Shown piece by piece: positions 29,041 through 38,278 of a stretch of DNA of 64,000 nucleotides. Where the stretch lies: positions 248,001-312,000 of the forward strand of contig NZ_JAGGLV010000006.1 of NCBI RefSeq assembly GCF_017874735.1. Reading direction: 5' to 3'. The translations under genes were made by a program, and so were the position numbers. Position 1 is the first letter of the stretch. Each line of letters starts with the position of its first letter. The notes under the pieces were generated by a model, which had not been told where the DNA came from, did no database searches, and saw only the letters and a list, made by a program, of their open reading frames with translations. This DNA is from Paenibacillus silagei. Its GTDB lineage: Bacteria > Bacillota > Bacilli > Paenibacillales > Paenibacillaceae.

Positions 29041-30252
29041 TTATTCCCTCCCTAAAGTGGATTGGCCCAGCAGCCGGTTCACCCGCTCTGCACTGCAGAA
29101 CATGAAGATCAGTAACGTAAGTACAGCAAAGGGGAATACGGCAATGCTGGTGCGCACGGATAAAAGTCCGAATAACGGCGGAATTAACGTTGTCCCCGTA
29201 TAGGCTACCGCCATCTGATACCCGATTAAGCGGGCTGAATTCTCCTTGCCGAACCGGGCCGGCGTCTCATGCAGGAGACCCGGATAAACCGGTGCGAGGC
29301 CAAGACCAATCAATATCAGGCCTGCAAGCGAGAGGGCCGGATGGAGCGGGATTACAAGAATAGCTCCGCCTATAATGGTCACCAATTGACCGTAACGGAT
29401 AAGCAGGCGGTTATGGACTTTTAAAGTGATGAAGCCGGTAATCAGCCTGCCAACTGTAATGCCCGCATAGTATACGGAGATCCAGGCCGCTGCTGTATCT
29501 GGCGCAACTCCCCTTGCGCCTACCAGATAACTGGCGCCCCACAGTCCTACCATTGCTTCTATTCCGCAGTACAACAAGAACGTCAACAGGGTAGGCTTAA
29601 CGCCCCGCAAGCGGATGGTGTTCGCCTGCGGCTTAAGGTTCACAGCTGCTTCATCTGGAAGATTGCCGCTAAGCGCTGCGGGAAGCTGAGGCTCGCGCGT
29701 GGCAGCAACCTTTTTCCATAACGGAAGTGTCACTAACAGAAGCATTGCGAATCCGAACTGAATGATGGCCACAACCGCATATCCCCCTCTCCAGGACTGG
29801 GCGTGTACGAGATTGACTGCCATAATCATGGGTCCCAGGGTCGCGCCTACGCCCCAGAAGCAGTGCAGCCAGCTCATATGATGAGCCTTGTAATGTTCAG
29901 CCACATAATGATTCAGTGCCGCGTCCACTGCACCTGCCCCAAGGCCCAGCGGAACGGCCATTACAATGAACCACAACACAGATGGAGACACGGAGAATCC
30001 GAACAATGAGGCGGCGGTTAAGAGGCAACTGACAAAGGTAATTCGTCCTGTCCCCAGGCGCTTCACAATTGTGTTGCTGAACAGACTGGACACGATGGTC
30101 CCTCCGGCAATAATCATCGAGATGATTCCCGCCGATCCCAGCGATGAACCCATCTCTGGCCAGATCACAGGCCACGCAGAGCCAAGTAAAGAATCGGGAA
30201 GTCCCAGACTAATAAAAGCCAGATAAATAATAATCAAAAAATACGTAGACAA
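29041..30252 (-). CDS. MFS transporter (FucP/YfkF-like)
   Basis: 403 residues with about 12 membrane segments. The opening IIYLAFISLGLPDSLLGSAWP and the loop GAGAVDAALNHYVAEHYKAHHMSWLHCFWGVGATLGP are typical of the sugar-type MFS group that includes FucP-like and YfkF-like carriers. A TTG start at 30252 is chosen because AGGAGGAG lies six bases upstream. It lies downstream of a ROK-type repressor that probably controls it. A small membrane ORF follows in the same transcript. Substrate unknown; sugar or drug export both possible. Confidence 0.85.
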   Translation of the reverse strand: MSTYFLIIIYLAFISLGLPDSLLGSAWPVIWPEMGSSLGSAGIISMIIAGGTIVSSLFSNTIVKRLGTGRITFVSCLLTAASLFGFSVSPSVLWFIVMAVPLGLGAGAVDAALNHYVAEHYKAHHMSWLHCFWGVGATLGPMIMAVNLVHAQSWRGGYAVVAIIQFGFAMLLLVTLPLWKKVAATREPQLPAALSGNLPDEAAVNLKPQANTIRLRGVKPTLLTFLLYCGIEAMVGLWGASYLVGARGVAPDTAAAWISVYYAGITVGRLITGFITLKVHNRLLIRYGQLVTIIGGAILVIPLHPALSLAGLILIGLGLAPVYPGLLHETPARFGKENSARLIGYQMAVAYTGTTLIPPLFGLLSVRTSIAVFPFAVLTLLIFMFCSAERVNRLLGQSTLGRE

Positions 30253-30362
30253 TGATTCTCCTCCTAAAACCACTTAATAAATAAACTTTATAAAGTATAT
30301 ATACTAAGTATGTTCTCTCTCTTATTTTTTGTCAAGGAGCGGATTGAATGATTCAAAAACAA

Positions 30363-30394
30363 CAAAAAAACCCCTGTATAGTTAACAAGGGTTC
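30363..30394 (-). terminator. Intrinsic terminator of the ROK repressor
   Basis: Minus-strand AACCCTTG and CAGGGGTT arms followed by TTTTTTTG, between the repressor stop and the MFS start. Confidence 0.8.
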
Positions 30395-30408
30395 TTAGTA
30401 CGTTAGGT

Positions 30409-31380
30409 CTAAACGGGCTCCGGCTCTAACTCCTTCAGGGTCAGCCTGCGCAGACCGTTCTCGAAATCTTCCTGAAAGGTATGCTGTAAGATGACTTCCG
30501 GATAAACAGGCATGGGGTGCTGAAGCTGATAGGCTGTCCAGGCCGATGTCCAGACGGCATCCTCCACTCTGTCCTGATAGATGACAATTCTATCCGGGGC
30601 CAGCACAGCATTCACCGTCTGTAAGATCCTGCAGGTTGCAGCTATGAATGTGTCCTGGGGGATCTCCAGGCTCCACTCAGGCATACCAGGAAGGAACTTT
30701 ACCTCTCCTGACATCCCCTGATTTCCTTTTAGAAGGCTGCCGTGCAGGTATATCCCCATACCCGGCGGGTAACCGTTCGGAAAGTAGAGACCCAGTAAAT
30801 ATTGCTCTTCGCCTTCGCTATGCTTCATGCAATATCCGCTGATCGCGGCATTCACATCATTCTCCACCAGGATAGGCAGACCAAACCGGGACTCAATCTC
30901 TTCAATTAACCGGGTGCCCGTCAGCTCCCGGAGACTGCTAACCTTAATTTCACCGTTTACCGCCTGTCCCGGAATACCTATGCCAATGACCTTGATGGAA
31001 GGATACCGGTTCAGGGCATGTTCAATAATTGTATAGCAAAAATCTCTTTCGAAAACCGGGATGATATGCTCATCCTTCATCAGAATATCGTCCTTCAAAT
31101 TGATAACTGTGGCGGAGATCAATACTTTTCCCGCTTTTTCTGTCACGTACATCACCAACGCGAGACTGAAATCGTAATTAAAGCGATAGGTCTGTGCGGG
31201 TCTGCCCCCGTTGGAAGGCACCACCAAGTCTTCAAACAACTCCCCTAACTCGGACAGCTCCTTAACTAATGAGTTCACAGTTACTACGCTTAGCTTGGTC
31301 AGTGCAGCTAGCTGGGGTTTTGTAGCCGTCTCCATCCGTTTCATCACCTGGCGCACATTATTCAGGTTAATTTCCTTCAT
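30409..31380 (-). CDS. ROK family transcriptional regulator (XylR/NagC-like)
   Basis: 323 residues with an N-terminal winged helix (MKEINLNNVRQVMKRMETATKPQLAALTKLSVVTVNSLVKEL) and a ROK sugar-binding domain. The domain keeps IGIGIPGQAV and LVENDVNAAISG. It lacks the ROK cysteine-rich zinc motif and a clear ATP-binding DxGxT, so it is a regulator and not a kinase. The ATG at 31380 has no close ribosome site. A perfect AAGGAGG (31413-31407) lies 26 bases upstream and points to an in-frame ATA codon at 31398 (eight-base spacing). A non-standard start is possible. Likely effector: a sugar; likely target: the MFS gene downstream. Confidence 0.85.
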   Translation of the reverse strand: MKEINLNNVRQVMKRMETATKPQLAALTKLSVVTVNSLVKELSELGELFEDLVVPSNGGRPAQTYRFNYDFSLALVMYVTEKAGKVLISATVINLKDDILMKDEHIIPVFERDFCYTIIEHALNRYPSIKVIGIGIPGQAVNGEIKVSSLRELTGTRLIEEIESRFGLPILVENDVNAAISGYCMKHSEGEEQYLLGLYFPNGYPPGMGIYLHGSLLKGNQGMSGEVKFLPGMPEWSLEIPQDTFIAATCRILQTVNAVLAPDRIVIYQDRVEDAVWTSAWTAYQLQHPMPVYPEVILQHTFQEDFENGLRRLTLKELEPEPV

Positions 31381-31458
31381 CAGATTGGCGTTTGCTATTC
31401 GGATAGCCTCCTTATCGGTTCAATAGATCATTAGATTTAGTCAAAAAACCGGCAGCTG

Positions 31459-32112
31459 CTACCCCTGCGCCCAGCCCTTGCGGTGGGCGTAGATCGCCAG
31501 CTGGGTGCGGTCATCCAGCTCGCATTTCATCAGCAGGTTGCTGACATGGGTCTTCACGGTCTTGATGCTGATATGCAGCTCCTCGCCGATATCCTTATTC
31601 GTCTTGCCCTCGGCGATCAGCAGCAGCACTTCCTTCTCCCGCTCGGTCAAGCCGGAGGTGTCGCCCTGGACCGTGCGCTGGCGGATGCCGCGGGTCAGCG
31701 CCTGCGACACATCGCCGGTCATCACCGGCATGCCGCGATAGGCGCCTTGGAGCGCGTAGATCAGCTCTTCTGCCGAGACGGTCTTCAGCACATAGCTGAC
31801 AGCCCCGGCTTCAATCGCATCGACCACCAGATCGTCCTCCAGGAAGCTGGTAAGGATGACGATCTTGAGCCCGGGGAATTCAGCCAGGACCGAGCGGGTG
31901 GTCTCAGCCCCGTTCATCACCGGCATCATCAGATCCATCAGCACCAGATCCGGCAGCGACTCCTGTCCCAGCTCGCGCAGCATCGCCAGCGCTTCATGAC
32001 CGTTGGCTGCTTCTCCGATCACTTCAAACATCGGGTCCAGCATCAGATAGGTTTTGAGGCCCATTCTTACCATATCGTGATCATCTACAAGCAGTACTTT
32101 TACGAGACTCAT
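31459..32112 (-). CDS. liaR: LiaR/VraR-type response regulator
   Basis: 217 residues: receiver (D10-D11, phospho-Asp D60 in LVLMDLMMP, Lys in SYVLKTVS) and LuxR-type helix-turn-helix (LTEREKEVLLLIAEGKTNKDIGEELHISIKTVKTHVSNLL). With LiaS and LiaF it forms the cell-envelope stress system that answers to lipid II-binding antibiotics. GGGGGAG precedes the start. It follows liaS by 63 bases. The liaIH target genes are not in this window. Confidence 0.94.
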   Translation of the reverse strand: MSLVKVLLVDDHDMVRMGLKTYLMLDPMFEVIGEAANGHEALAMLRELGQESLPDLVLMDLMMPVMNGAETTRSVLAEFPGLKIVILTSFLEDDLVVDAIEAGAVSYVLKTVSAEELIYALQGAYRGMPVMTGDVSQALTRGIRQRTVQGDTSGLTEREKEVLLLIAEGKTNKDIGEELHISIKTVKTHVSNLLMKCELDDRTQLAIYAHRKGWAQG

Positions 32113-32175
32113 TCTGTACTCCCCCTAACATTGTGTAAGCATGATTCAGCCCCGGCTTCATCACCGCCGAGCCCA

Positions 32176-33240
32176 TCAAGCCTCTTCAGAATCGGCCTCA
32201 ATCCCGTCAGCAGCGGTCTCCGCGCGGCCTTGGACAAACTTTGGAATATGTACGCGGATCGTCGTTCCCGCTCCCCTGCGGCTGATAATCTCCACCTGCC
32301 CGCCCAGCTTCTCGGCACGCTCACGCATAGTTGTGAGCCCGTAGGAGCCTTGCTTGTGCTGCACGTGCTCGAAGCCCTGACCGTCATCGCTGATGCTCAG
32401 CACCACCTGGCGCGGCACCTCCCGCAGGGACAGACTGACCACCCGTGCACCGGCATGCTTCACGATATTCGCCATCGATTCCTGAATAATCAGGAACAGC
32501 TGATGCTCAATCGCTTCGGACAGCTCACCCTGAAGCTCGAGCTCCTTCACCCCTTTGAGCCCGTTCTGGCGGCAGTAATCCGGGAACCACTTCTCCAGTG
32601 CCTCGAACAGATTGCGCCCCTCCAGCTCCACCGGACGGAGCTGTGCGATCAGCGCCCTCATCTGCTTCTGCGCCATCTGGGACATGCTGATCAGCTGATC
32701 CATCACCGTCTGCCCGTGCTCAGCGCTGCGTTCAAGCACTTTAGGCAGCGAGGAGGCGGACATGTGAATAGCGAACAGCTGCTGGCTCACCGTATCATGC
32801 AGATCCCGGGCCATACGCCTGCGCTCTTCCAGTACCGCACTCTCCGCTGCCTTTTCCTTCTCAATAACTTCCTGTTCTCCGAGCTGCTGAAGCCGCTTCA
32901 TCTTCTTCTCGACCGTATCCATCATGATGTTGAACTCATGGTAGACACGTGCGAAAGACTGGTCCTCGCTCTCCGGCATCCGCACCGACATATTGCCCTT
33001 AGCCACCTGCAGCATATTCAGATCCAGATGATCGATCCGCCGCTGAATCCGCTGACCGGCGATGTAGCCGATGATAACTGTGAACAGTACAATGCCCAGA
33101 CACAGGTAGATCCACATCCGGGTATCCACCACCTGAATATAGTCCAGGCATGTCCCCGCATACATCAGTCCCGCTGTCACCCCGCCGCTAAGCAGGAAAT
33201 ACACCAGCAGCATCCACTTGGTATTACTGAAGATCCCCAT
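32176..33240 (-). CDS. liaS: LiaS/VraS-type sensor histidine kinase
   Basis: 354 residues of the NarL-partner kinase group. Two membrane segments within the first ~75 residues have only a short external loop, the intramembrane-sensing layout of LiaS. A HAMP-like stretch, HisKA_3 (the His in RMARDLHDTVSQQLFAIHMS) and an HATPase domain (MANIVKHAGA, SISDDGQGF, GSYGLTTMRERA) follow. Its ATG touches the liaF stop (TAA-ATG), so translation is coupled. LiaF should hold it inactive until envelope stress occurs. Confidence 0.94.
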   Translation of the reverse strand: MGIFSNTKWMLLVYFLLSGGVTAGLMYAGTCLDYIQVVDTRMWIYLCLGIVLFTVIIGYIAGQRIQRRIDHLDLNMLQVAKGNMSVRMPESEDQSFARVYHEFNIMMDTVEKKMKRLQQLGEQEVIEKEKAAESAVLEERRRMARDLHDTVSQQLFAIHMSASSLPKVLERSAEHGQTVMDQLISMSQMAQKQMRALIAQLRPVELEGRNLFEALEKWFPDYCRQNGLKGVKELELQGELSEAIEHQLFLIIQESMANIVKHAGARVVSLSLREVPRQVVLSISDDGQGFEHVQHKQGSYGLTTMRERAEKLGGQVEIISRRGAGTTIRVHIPKFVQGRAETAADGIEADSEEA

Positions 33241-34320
33241 TTAACCCACCGTTTTAACTTTAACGTCACCGATGAAGCAGCTAACGTTGATACGGACCTT
33301 TTTGCCCGATTCCTTGTAATACGGCGTCTTGCACTGCACATTGCTCATGAACCCGCTGCGCGACTGCTCAAGCACCTGCATATCACCGATGAACGAGCTG
33401 CCGGTCACAGCCACACCCAGATCCATATCGTCCGGAATGTATACCTTAATGTCGCCGACAAAAGCAGAGATATTAATCTTGGTCTCGCCGTAAGGAATCT
33501 GCGCATTGGTCAGATCCAGCACCGTATCCCCGATGAACTGCGAAATGTTGGTCCGCTTCAGTTGAAAATGCTCCTTGCCCATATGCACATCGCCGATAAA
33601 AGCTGAACGGTTCGTCGCATCCTTATCATTCCCGGAATCCTGGAACTCCTCATGCCATTCGCCATGACGGCGGGCATGCCGTTCCTGACGCTCCTGACGT
33701 CTGCGCTCATGGCGCTCCTGCTTCTCCTGCCAGCGGGTATCTGCCGAGGCATGCAGCGGGTTACCGTCTGCGTCTTCCTCATTCTTATGCAGATAATCAT
33801 TCCAGTTCCGTTCCTCGCTGCCAGCCGGCTTGCCGAATTTCTGCTCGAACTGCTGATCGAGCGTAGATTCGAGCGGAGCGGGCGGCGCTGTATCCAGCGG
33901 ACTCTTACCGGGTCCAGGCGGGTAGTAGCCGGACGGTGAAGGCGGTGCCGGAGGTATAGGCGGAGTGCCCGGCCGCGGTCTGAAAATGACGGATAATCCG
34001 CCGCCGATCAGCATGACCGGAATCAGCATTTTGAAGAAGTCGCCTGCCGAATAGTAGAACCAGTCTAAATTCCGTCCCAGGAAAAACACACCGATCGCCA
34101 GATATATAAATCCGCCGAGTGTTGCAGAGAATCTTGAACGCTCCTCATCCGGGGCCAAAAACCGTTGTACGCCCATCACGATCAGAATAACCGGCCAATA
34201 GGTGGAGATCAGTGAACCCAGACTGAAATCCGTATAGCCCATCTGCCGGAGCAGAAACATTCCTCCAAGACCGATGAGGAGCAGGCCTCCGAGTACCTGG
34301 CTGGTGAACCTTCGTTTCAT
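33241..34320 (-). CDS. liaF: LiaF-type cell-envelope stress inhibitor
   Basis: 359 residues. About four membrane segments in the first ~110 residues (QVLGGLLLIGLGGMFLL and others) are followed by a Pro-rich and then charged, Arg/Glu-rich linker (~130-230). The C-terminal ~120 residues are the YvqF/LiaF domain with repeated hydrophobic 'FIGD' motifs (SAFIGDVHMG, SQFIGDTVLD, SAFVGDIKVY, SSFIGDMQV, SCFIGDVKVK). This domain also occurs in other cell-wall-active antibiotic response proteins. The start at 34320 has AAGGAGGATGACATT before it. An imperfect inverted repeat (34427-34444) lies upstream and could be a regulator site; this is weak. Confidence 0.92.
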   Translation of the reverse strand: MKRRFTSQVLGGLLLIGLGGMFLLRQMGYTDFSLGSLISTYWPVILIVMGVQRFLAPDEERSRFSATLGGFIYLAIGVFFLGRNLDWFYYSAGDFFKMLIPVMLIGGGLSVIFRPRPGTPPIPPAPPSPSGYYPPGPGKSPLDTAPPAPLESTLDQQFEQKFGKPAGSEERNWNDYLHKNEEDADGNPLHASADTRWQEKQERHERRRQERQERHARRHGEWHEEFQDSGNDKDATNRSAFIGDVHMGKEHFQLKRTNISQFIGDTVLDLTNAQIPYGETKINISAFVGDIKVYIPDDMDLGVAVTGSSFIGDMQVLEQSRSGFMSNVQCKTPYYKESGKKVRINVSCFIGDVKVKTVG

Positions 34321-34478
34321 AATGTCATCCTCCTTGTCGTAAATACAACTCTTCCTTTTGAACACTTATAGCCTTAGTCTACAGGAAGAATGCGGCGGAG
34401 AACAGCGGCGTAAGAAGGAACCGCATCTCAGTCTCCAGACCGAGATAGCTGGAATAATAAGTTAAATTATAAACGCAT

Positions 34479-34525
34479 AAAAAAGCTGCCCCCCAGCCCG
34501 TAATCCGGACATGGCAGGACAGCTT
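34479..34525 (-). terminator. Intrinsic terminator of the 48-residue ORF
   Basis: Minus-strand AAGCTGTCCTGCC pairs with GGGGGGCAGCTT, followed by TTTTTTATG. Confidence 0.7.
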
Positions 34526-34556
34526 GTTGCTTCAGAAGCTTACCGGGAACCCAGCA

Positions 34557-34703
34557 TTACTGCTGCGGTTTCTGAGCCGGTTTGGTCATAGAAGAGCTGC
34601 TTTGCTTAGTTGCACCGTCATTTTCAACAGCGAACTCTGCATTGTATTTTTCATTTGGTGTTTTGAAGTTTTCTTGTACCTTTGGTTTCTTGGAATTAGC
34701 CAC
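34557..34703 (-). CDS. Small hydrophilic protein, 48 residues
   Basis: A GTG-start ORF with a perfect GGGAGGTGATTCTC ribosome site and its own terminator. The peptide is hydrophilic and lacks Cys and Trp; it begins ANSKKPKVQENFKTPNEKY and ends in Lys/Gln/Pro. Size and composition resemble small spore or stress proteins of Bacilli, but I do not recognise the family. Confidence 0.7.
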   Translation of the reverse strand: MANSKKPKVQENFKTPNEKYNAEFAVENDGATKQSSSSMTKPAQKPQQ

Positions 34704-34837
34704 GAGAATCACCTCCCTATTGTATCGGAAGAAGCAAGTATTTGCCCCAGTCGATATTATGGGAAGCAGCCCGCTGTATTATGCATGCTCACGTGAAAAT
34801 AAATTCAAACTCCCGGATTGTCCAGCGAAAGCATCCG

Positions 34838-35584
34838 TTAAATAGCTTCTTCCAGCAAATATTGCGGAACTGCATTATAAGTCTGGATGGCATGGCCAAG
34901 GCTCTTCAGCATACTTTCCGTGCATTTGCCGTCGCCGCGCTTGATCACTTGAACCACGACCGACTTCTTGCCCCATTCCTTGTAGACCTGCTTGGTGGTG
35001 CTGAAGTAGAGATCAATCTTTCGCCCTTTGATTGCCGATCCGGTATCGGCCACAATTCCATATCCATAACCCGGTATATATAAAATACTTCCCAGCGGCA
35101 GCACCTTCGGGTCCGCTGCAATCGTGGATACCGCATTTTTGTCCCGCCGTACCTTTACTCCTGAATACGTAATCCCGTACTCCGGATGCTTCGCGGTCTT
35201 GCCGGTGGATTCGTATCCGGCTGTATAGCCGGTCGCCATTACTTTCAGCGAGGTGATAATCTGCTCTGGAGCCGGAGCGGCTACCGGTACCGAACCGGGT
35301 GCCTTCTTAGGCTTAGCTGCCTGTACCTCTGGTTTAGCCTTGTCTGCGGCATCCGGCTGTACGGCTCTAGAGGAGCCTCCAAGACGGGATGCTGAGCCTG
35401 CCTGCTGACGATCAACGGGTGACTGCTTCTGTATGCTGCTTCCATGCTGTCCTGCAGTGTCCTCCATCCCTCTCGCCTGGGCTGACTTGCGCGCGTAATC
35501 CGGGAAGATCCCGGCAGCGGTCAGCATAAGGACGATCGTGACGAAAAGACACCAAAACCTCTGGTATAAGCCCATTTTGTTCAT
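34838..35584 (-). CDS. Exported 3D-domain protein (YuiC/YocH-like)
   Basis: 248 residues. A signal peptide or anchor ([19 protein letters not shown], ~9-28) is followed by a ~75-residue Ala/Ser/Gln/Pro linker and a C-terminal 3D domain. The three Asp that name the fold appear in [42 protein letters not shown]. These domains are lytic-transglycosylase-like and act on peptidoglycan, often in spores (Sps/stationary-phase survival). The ribosome site GGGGAGGG is inside a hairpin (35590-35615) just before the ATG, so translation may be temperature- or structure-controlled. Confidence 0.88.
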   Translation of the reverse strand: MNKMGLYQRFWCLFVTIVLMLTAAGIFPDYARKSAQARGMEDTAGQHGSSIQKQSPVDRQQAGSASRLGGSSRAVQPDAADKAKPEVQAAKPKKAPGSVPVAAPAPEQIITSLKVMATGYTAGYESTGKTAKHPEYGITYSGVKVRRDKNAVSTIAADPKVLPLGSILYIPGYGYGIVADTGSAIKGRKIDLYFSTTKQVYKEWGKKSVVVQVIKRGDGKCTESMLKSLGHAIQTYNAVPQYLLEEAI

Positions 35585-35589
35585 TAGTT

Positions 35590-35615
35590 AAACCCTCCCC
35601 ATAGTACGAGGGTTT
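35590..35615 (-). promoter_or_regulatory. Hairpin masking the 3D-gene ribosome site
   Basis: Minus-strand AAACCCTC, ten-base loop, GAGGGTTT. The 3' arm carries the Shine-Dalgarno GGGAGGG, five bases before the ATG. The stem is perfect over eight pairs. Confidence 0.5.
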
Positions 35616-35625
35616 CCCGATTCAC

Positions 35626-35664
35626 AAAACTTTATACATGACACCGCGCCATAGCGGTCTCATG
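35626..35664 (-). terminator. Intrinsic terminator of thrS
   Basis: Minus-strand CATGAGACCGC and GCGGTGTCATG pair (10 of 11), followed by TATAAAGTTTTG. Confidence 0.6.
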
Positions 35665-35698
35665 AGGCTTATAACAGAGGTTCAGTAATCAGACTGAA

Positions 35699-37636
35699 TT
35701 AAATTACACGTCCGGCAATTTCCTGTGCAAGTGAATCAATCGCTTCCTGCAGAGGTTGGGCACCGATATCCCCTTCACCGCGTTTACGGATCGCTACACT
35801 GCCCGCATTCATCTCGTTCTCGCCGACCACGAACATGTACGGCAGCTTCTCAAGCTGAGCTTCACGGATCTTGTAGCCCATCTTCTCATTGCGTAAATCC
35901 ACTTCCGCACGGATGCCGCTGCGCAGCAGCTTCGCTTCCACTTCCTTCGCATAGTCGTCGAAGGCTGACGATACAGGAATAATCTTCACCTGCTGCGGAG
36001 ACAGCCAGAGCGGCAGTGAACCGGCAAAATTCTCCAGCAGGAAGGCTACGAAGCGTTCCATCGTTCCCAGAATCCCGCGGTGCAGGACAACCGGACGGTG
36101 CTTCTGGCCGTCGTCGCCGACATATTCCAGCTCAAAACGCTCCGGAAGCAGGAAGTCAATCTGTACGGTCGAGAGTGTCTCTTCTTTACCGAGTACAGTC
36201 TTAATCTGCACATCGAGCTTCGGACCATAGAAGGCTGCTTCGCCTTCGGCTTCGTAGAACGGCAGTCCGGCTTCTTCGACTACCTCACGCAGCATACGCT
36301 GTGCAGTCTCCCACATCTCGTCGTTGGCATAATATTTCTCAGTATCCTTTGGATCACGATAGGACAGGCGGAACCGGTAATCTTCAATCCCGAAGTCGCT
36401 GTATACCTGCTTAATCAATTCCAGCACGCGGATGAACTCGCCCTTGATCTGATCCAGACGGCAGAAGATATGTGAGTCATTCAGCGTCATGGAACGCACA
36501 CGGTGCAGACCTGTCAAGGCTCCTGACATTTCATAGCGGTGCTGAATTCCAAGCTCGGCAATACGGATCGGCAGATCGCGGTAGCTGTGCATCGAGCTCT
36601 TGTAGATCATCATATGGTGCGGGCAGTTCATCGGGCGCAGCACGAACTCTTCGTTATCGATAGTCATCTTAGGGAACATATCTTCCTGATAGTGCTCCCA
36701 GTGCCCGGAAGTCTTGTACAGCTCTACGTTCCCCAGTACAGGAGTGTAGACATGCTGGTATCCGAGGCTTGCTTCCAGATCGACAATATAACGCTCCAGA
36801 ATACTGCGCAGCTTCGCGCCCTTAGGCAGCCAGATCGGCAGGCCTTGTCCAACTAACTGGTTGAAGGTGAAAATCTCCAGCTCCTTGCCCAGCTTCCGGT
36901 GGTCGCGCTTCTTCGCTTCCTCCAGCAGGCGCAGATGCTCATCCAGCTGTGCCTTTTTGATCCAGGCTGTGCCGTAGACACGCTGCAGCATCTTATTCTT
37001 GCTGTCCCCGCGCCAGTAAGCCCCGGCCACATTCATCAGCTTGAATACCTTGATCTTGGCCGTAGACGGCAAATGCGGGCCACGGCAGAGGTCGAAGAAT
37101 TCGCCCTGCTCATAGATGGTGATGACACTGTCTTCCGGCAGAGCTTCAATCAGCTCCAGCTTGTAAGGATCACCCAGCTCGCCGAAGCGCTCCAGTGCTT
37201 CCCCCCGGCTGACCTCATGCCGGACAATCGGCAGATTCTCCGAGACGATACGGTCCATTTCCTTCTCAATCTTCAGCAGATCCTCGGGATTGAGCGGATG
37301 CTCCAGGTCCATATCATAATAGAAGCCGTCTTCGATCACAGGACCGACTCCAAGCTTCACTTCCTTGGTGCCGAACAGGCGTCTTACCGCCTGCGCCATC
37401 AGGTGGGCTGTACTGTGGCGCATCACTTCAAGACCTTCCGGCGAATCAAGAGTTACGATCTCTACCAGATCGCCTTCCTGCAGCGGTGTTGACAGGTCTA
37501 CGACAATCCCGTTGAGCTTGCCTGCTGCGGCGTTCTTGCGCAGTCCGCTGCTGATAGAGGCGGCTACATCATCAATGCTGCTGCCGTCTGCGTATTCCCG
37601 GACCGATCCGTCCGGAAGCTTAATATTTACTGACAT
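35699..37636 (-). CDS. thrS: Threonyl-tRNA synthetase
   Basis: 645 residues, normal length. Domains in order: TGS (1-~62), second additional domain with [14 protein letters not shown] and the zinc-type editing region, class II catalytic core (motif 2 around [25 protein letters not shown], the Cys of [12 protein letters not shown] as zinc ligand) and the anticodon-binding domain (~540-645). It charges tRNA-Thr and edits Ser-tRNA-Thr. Control is by a T-box leader (37690-37985) read from a strong promoter at 38011-38039. Confidence 0.97.
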   Translation of the reverse strand: MSVNIKLPDGSVREYADGSSIDDVAASISSGLRKNAAAGKLNGIVVDLSTPLQEGDLVEIVTLDSPEGLEVMRHSTAHLMAQAVRRLFGTKEVKLGVGPVIEDGFYYDMDLEHPLNPEDLLKIEKEMDRIVSENLPIVRHEVSRGEALERFGELGDPYKLELIEALPEDSVITIYEQGEFFDLCRGPHLPSTAKIKVFKLMNVAGAYWRGDSKNKMLQRVYGTAWIKKAQLDEHLRLLEEAKKRDHRKLGKELEIFTFNQLVGQGLPIWLPKGAKLRSILERYIVDLEASLGYQHVYTPVLGNVELYKTSGHWEHYQEDMFPKMTIDNEEFVLRPMNCPHHMMIYKSSMHSYRDLPIRIAELGIQHRYEMSGALTGLHRVRSMTLNDSHIFCRLDQIKGEFIRVLELIKQVYSDFGIEDYRFRLSYRDPKDTEKYYANDEMWETAQRMLREVVEEAGLPFYEAEGEAAFYGPKLDVQIKTVLGKEETLSTVQIDFLLPERFELEYVGDDGQKHRPVVLHRGILGTMERFVAFLLENFAGSLPLWLSPQQVKIIPVSSAFDDYAKEVEAKLLRSGIRAEVDLRNEKMGYKIREAQLEKLPYMFVVGENEMNAGSVAIRKRGEGDIGAQPLQEAIDSLAQEIAGRVI

Positions 37637-37689
37637 GATTACTTCCTCCTAAGGTTTGTTGGGCTATACTTCCTTGAACTCTTCACACA

Positions 37690-37985
37690 AAAAACACCCG
37701 TCCCGCAAAGGGACGAGTGATTGCACCCGTGATTCCACCCAAATTCGATCTATTCTTACAGCTGCCGCTTATGCTGCATTGCAGAATATGATCCTTCGTT
37801 AGCATGGGGATAACGGCCATGAACCGGCGGTTCTTACTATCCGTTAAGGTTCCGGAGTACGGAAGCCGTCAGGGGTTCATAACCGCAGCTACAAAGGGGT
37901 AAACCACAGCCGGTACCGGAGGAAGTTGCAGCCTGAGGCTTCCTCTCTCTGAAACGGTCCAAAGCAAGTGGTTCATATCTTCGTC
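37690..37985 (-). ncRNA. T-box leader of thrS
   Basis: The minus strand has a T-box core GGGTGGAATCACGGGTGC (about 37740-37723) followed by a terminator with GTCCC/GGGAC arms (about 37720-37692) and TTTTTTG. A long stem I region with GAGAGAGGAAGCC lies upstream. An ACC triplet near 37914 is a candidate Thr specifier, but I could not fold stem I by hand to confirm it. Uncharged tRNA-Thr should favour the antiterminator and read-through into thrS. Confidence 0.9.
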
Positions 37986-38010
37986 AACGCTGATAACATG
38001 AATTAAGGCA

Positions 38011-38039
38011 ATTATAAATCTCAGCTTATCTTCCGTCAA
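38011..38039 (-). promoter_or_regulatory. Promoter of thrS
   Basis: TTGACG (38039-38034) and TATAAT (38016-38011), 17-base spacer on the minus strand. Confidence 0.85.
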
Positions 38040-38091
38040 GCGCAAAACGGCTGTCCGTCTTCAGGCCAGAAGGGCCGCCGCCCCGGGCAGA

Positions 38092-38265
38092 TTATTCTTC
38101 TTCCCGGCGTTTTTTAACCGGCAAGCGGCCTGCACGCTTCAAAGACTCACGCAGCAAATATTCGATATGTCCGTTTACGCTGCGAAACTCTTCTCCCGCC
38201 CAGCGTTCCAGCGCTTCGTGCAGCTCGGGATCGATCCGCAGCGGAAAGCTTTTTTTGGCCGCCAT
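38092..38265 (-). CDS. Ribbon-helix-helix (Arc-type) DNA-binding protein
   Basis: 57 residues with the Arc/MetJ pattern: a basic beta strand (KKSFPLRID), two helices ([34 protein letters not shown]) and a basic tail. Such proteins are toxin-antitoxin antitoxins or autoregulators. It starts 13 bases after the SPFH stop with AAGGCGG before it, so both form one operon. No toxin gene is next to it, so an antitoxin role is unlikely and a regulator of the SPFH gene is more plausible. Confidence 0.75.
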   Translation of the reverse strand: MAAKKSFPLRIDPELHEALERWAGEEFRSVNGHIEYLLRESLKRAGRLPVKKRREEE

Positions 38266-38278
38266 AATATTACCGCCT

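Noticed and set aside
31483..33606. 707-codon open frame on the plus strand
   Set aside because: It is antisense to liaR, liaS and liaF, which match known families along their length. The His/Leu/Gln-rich translation has no family features.
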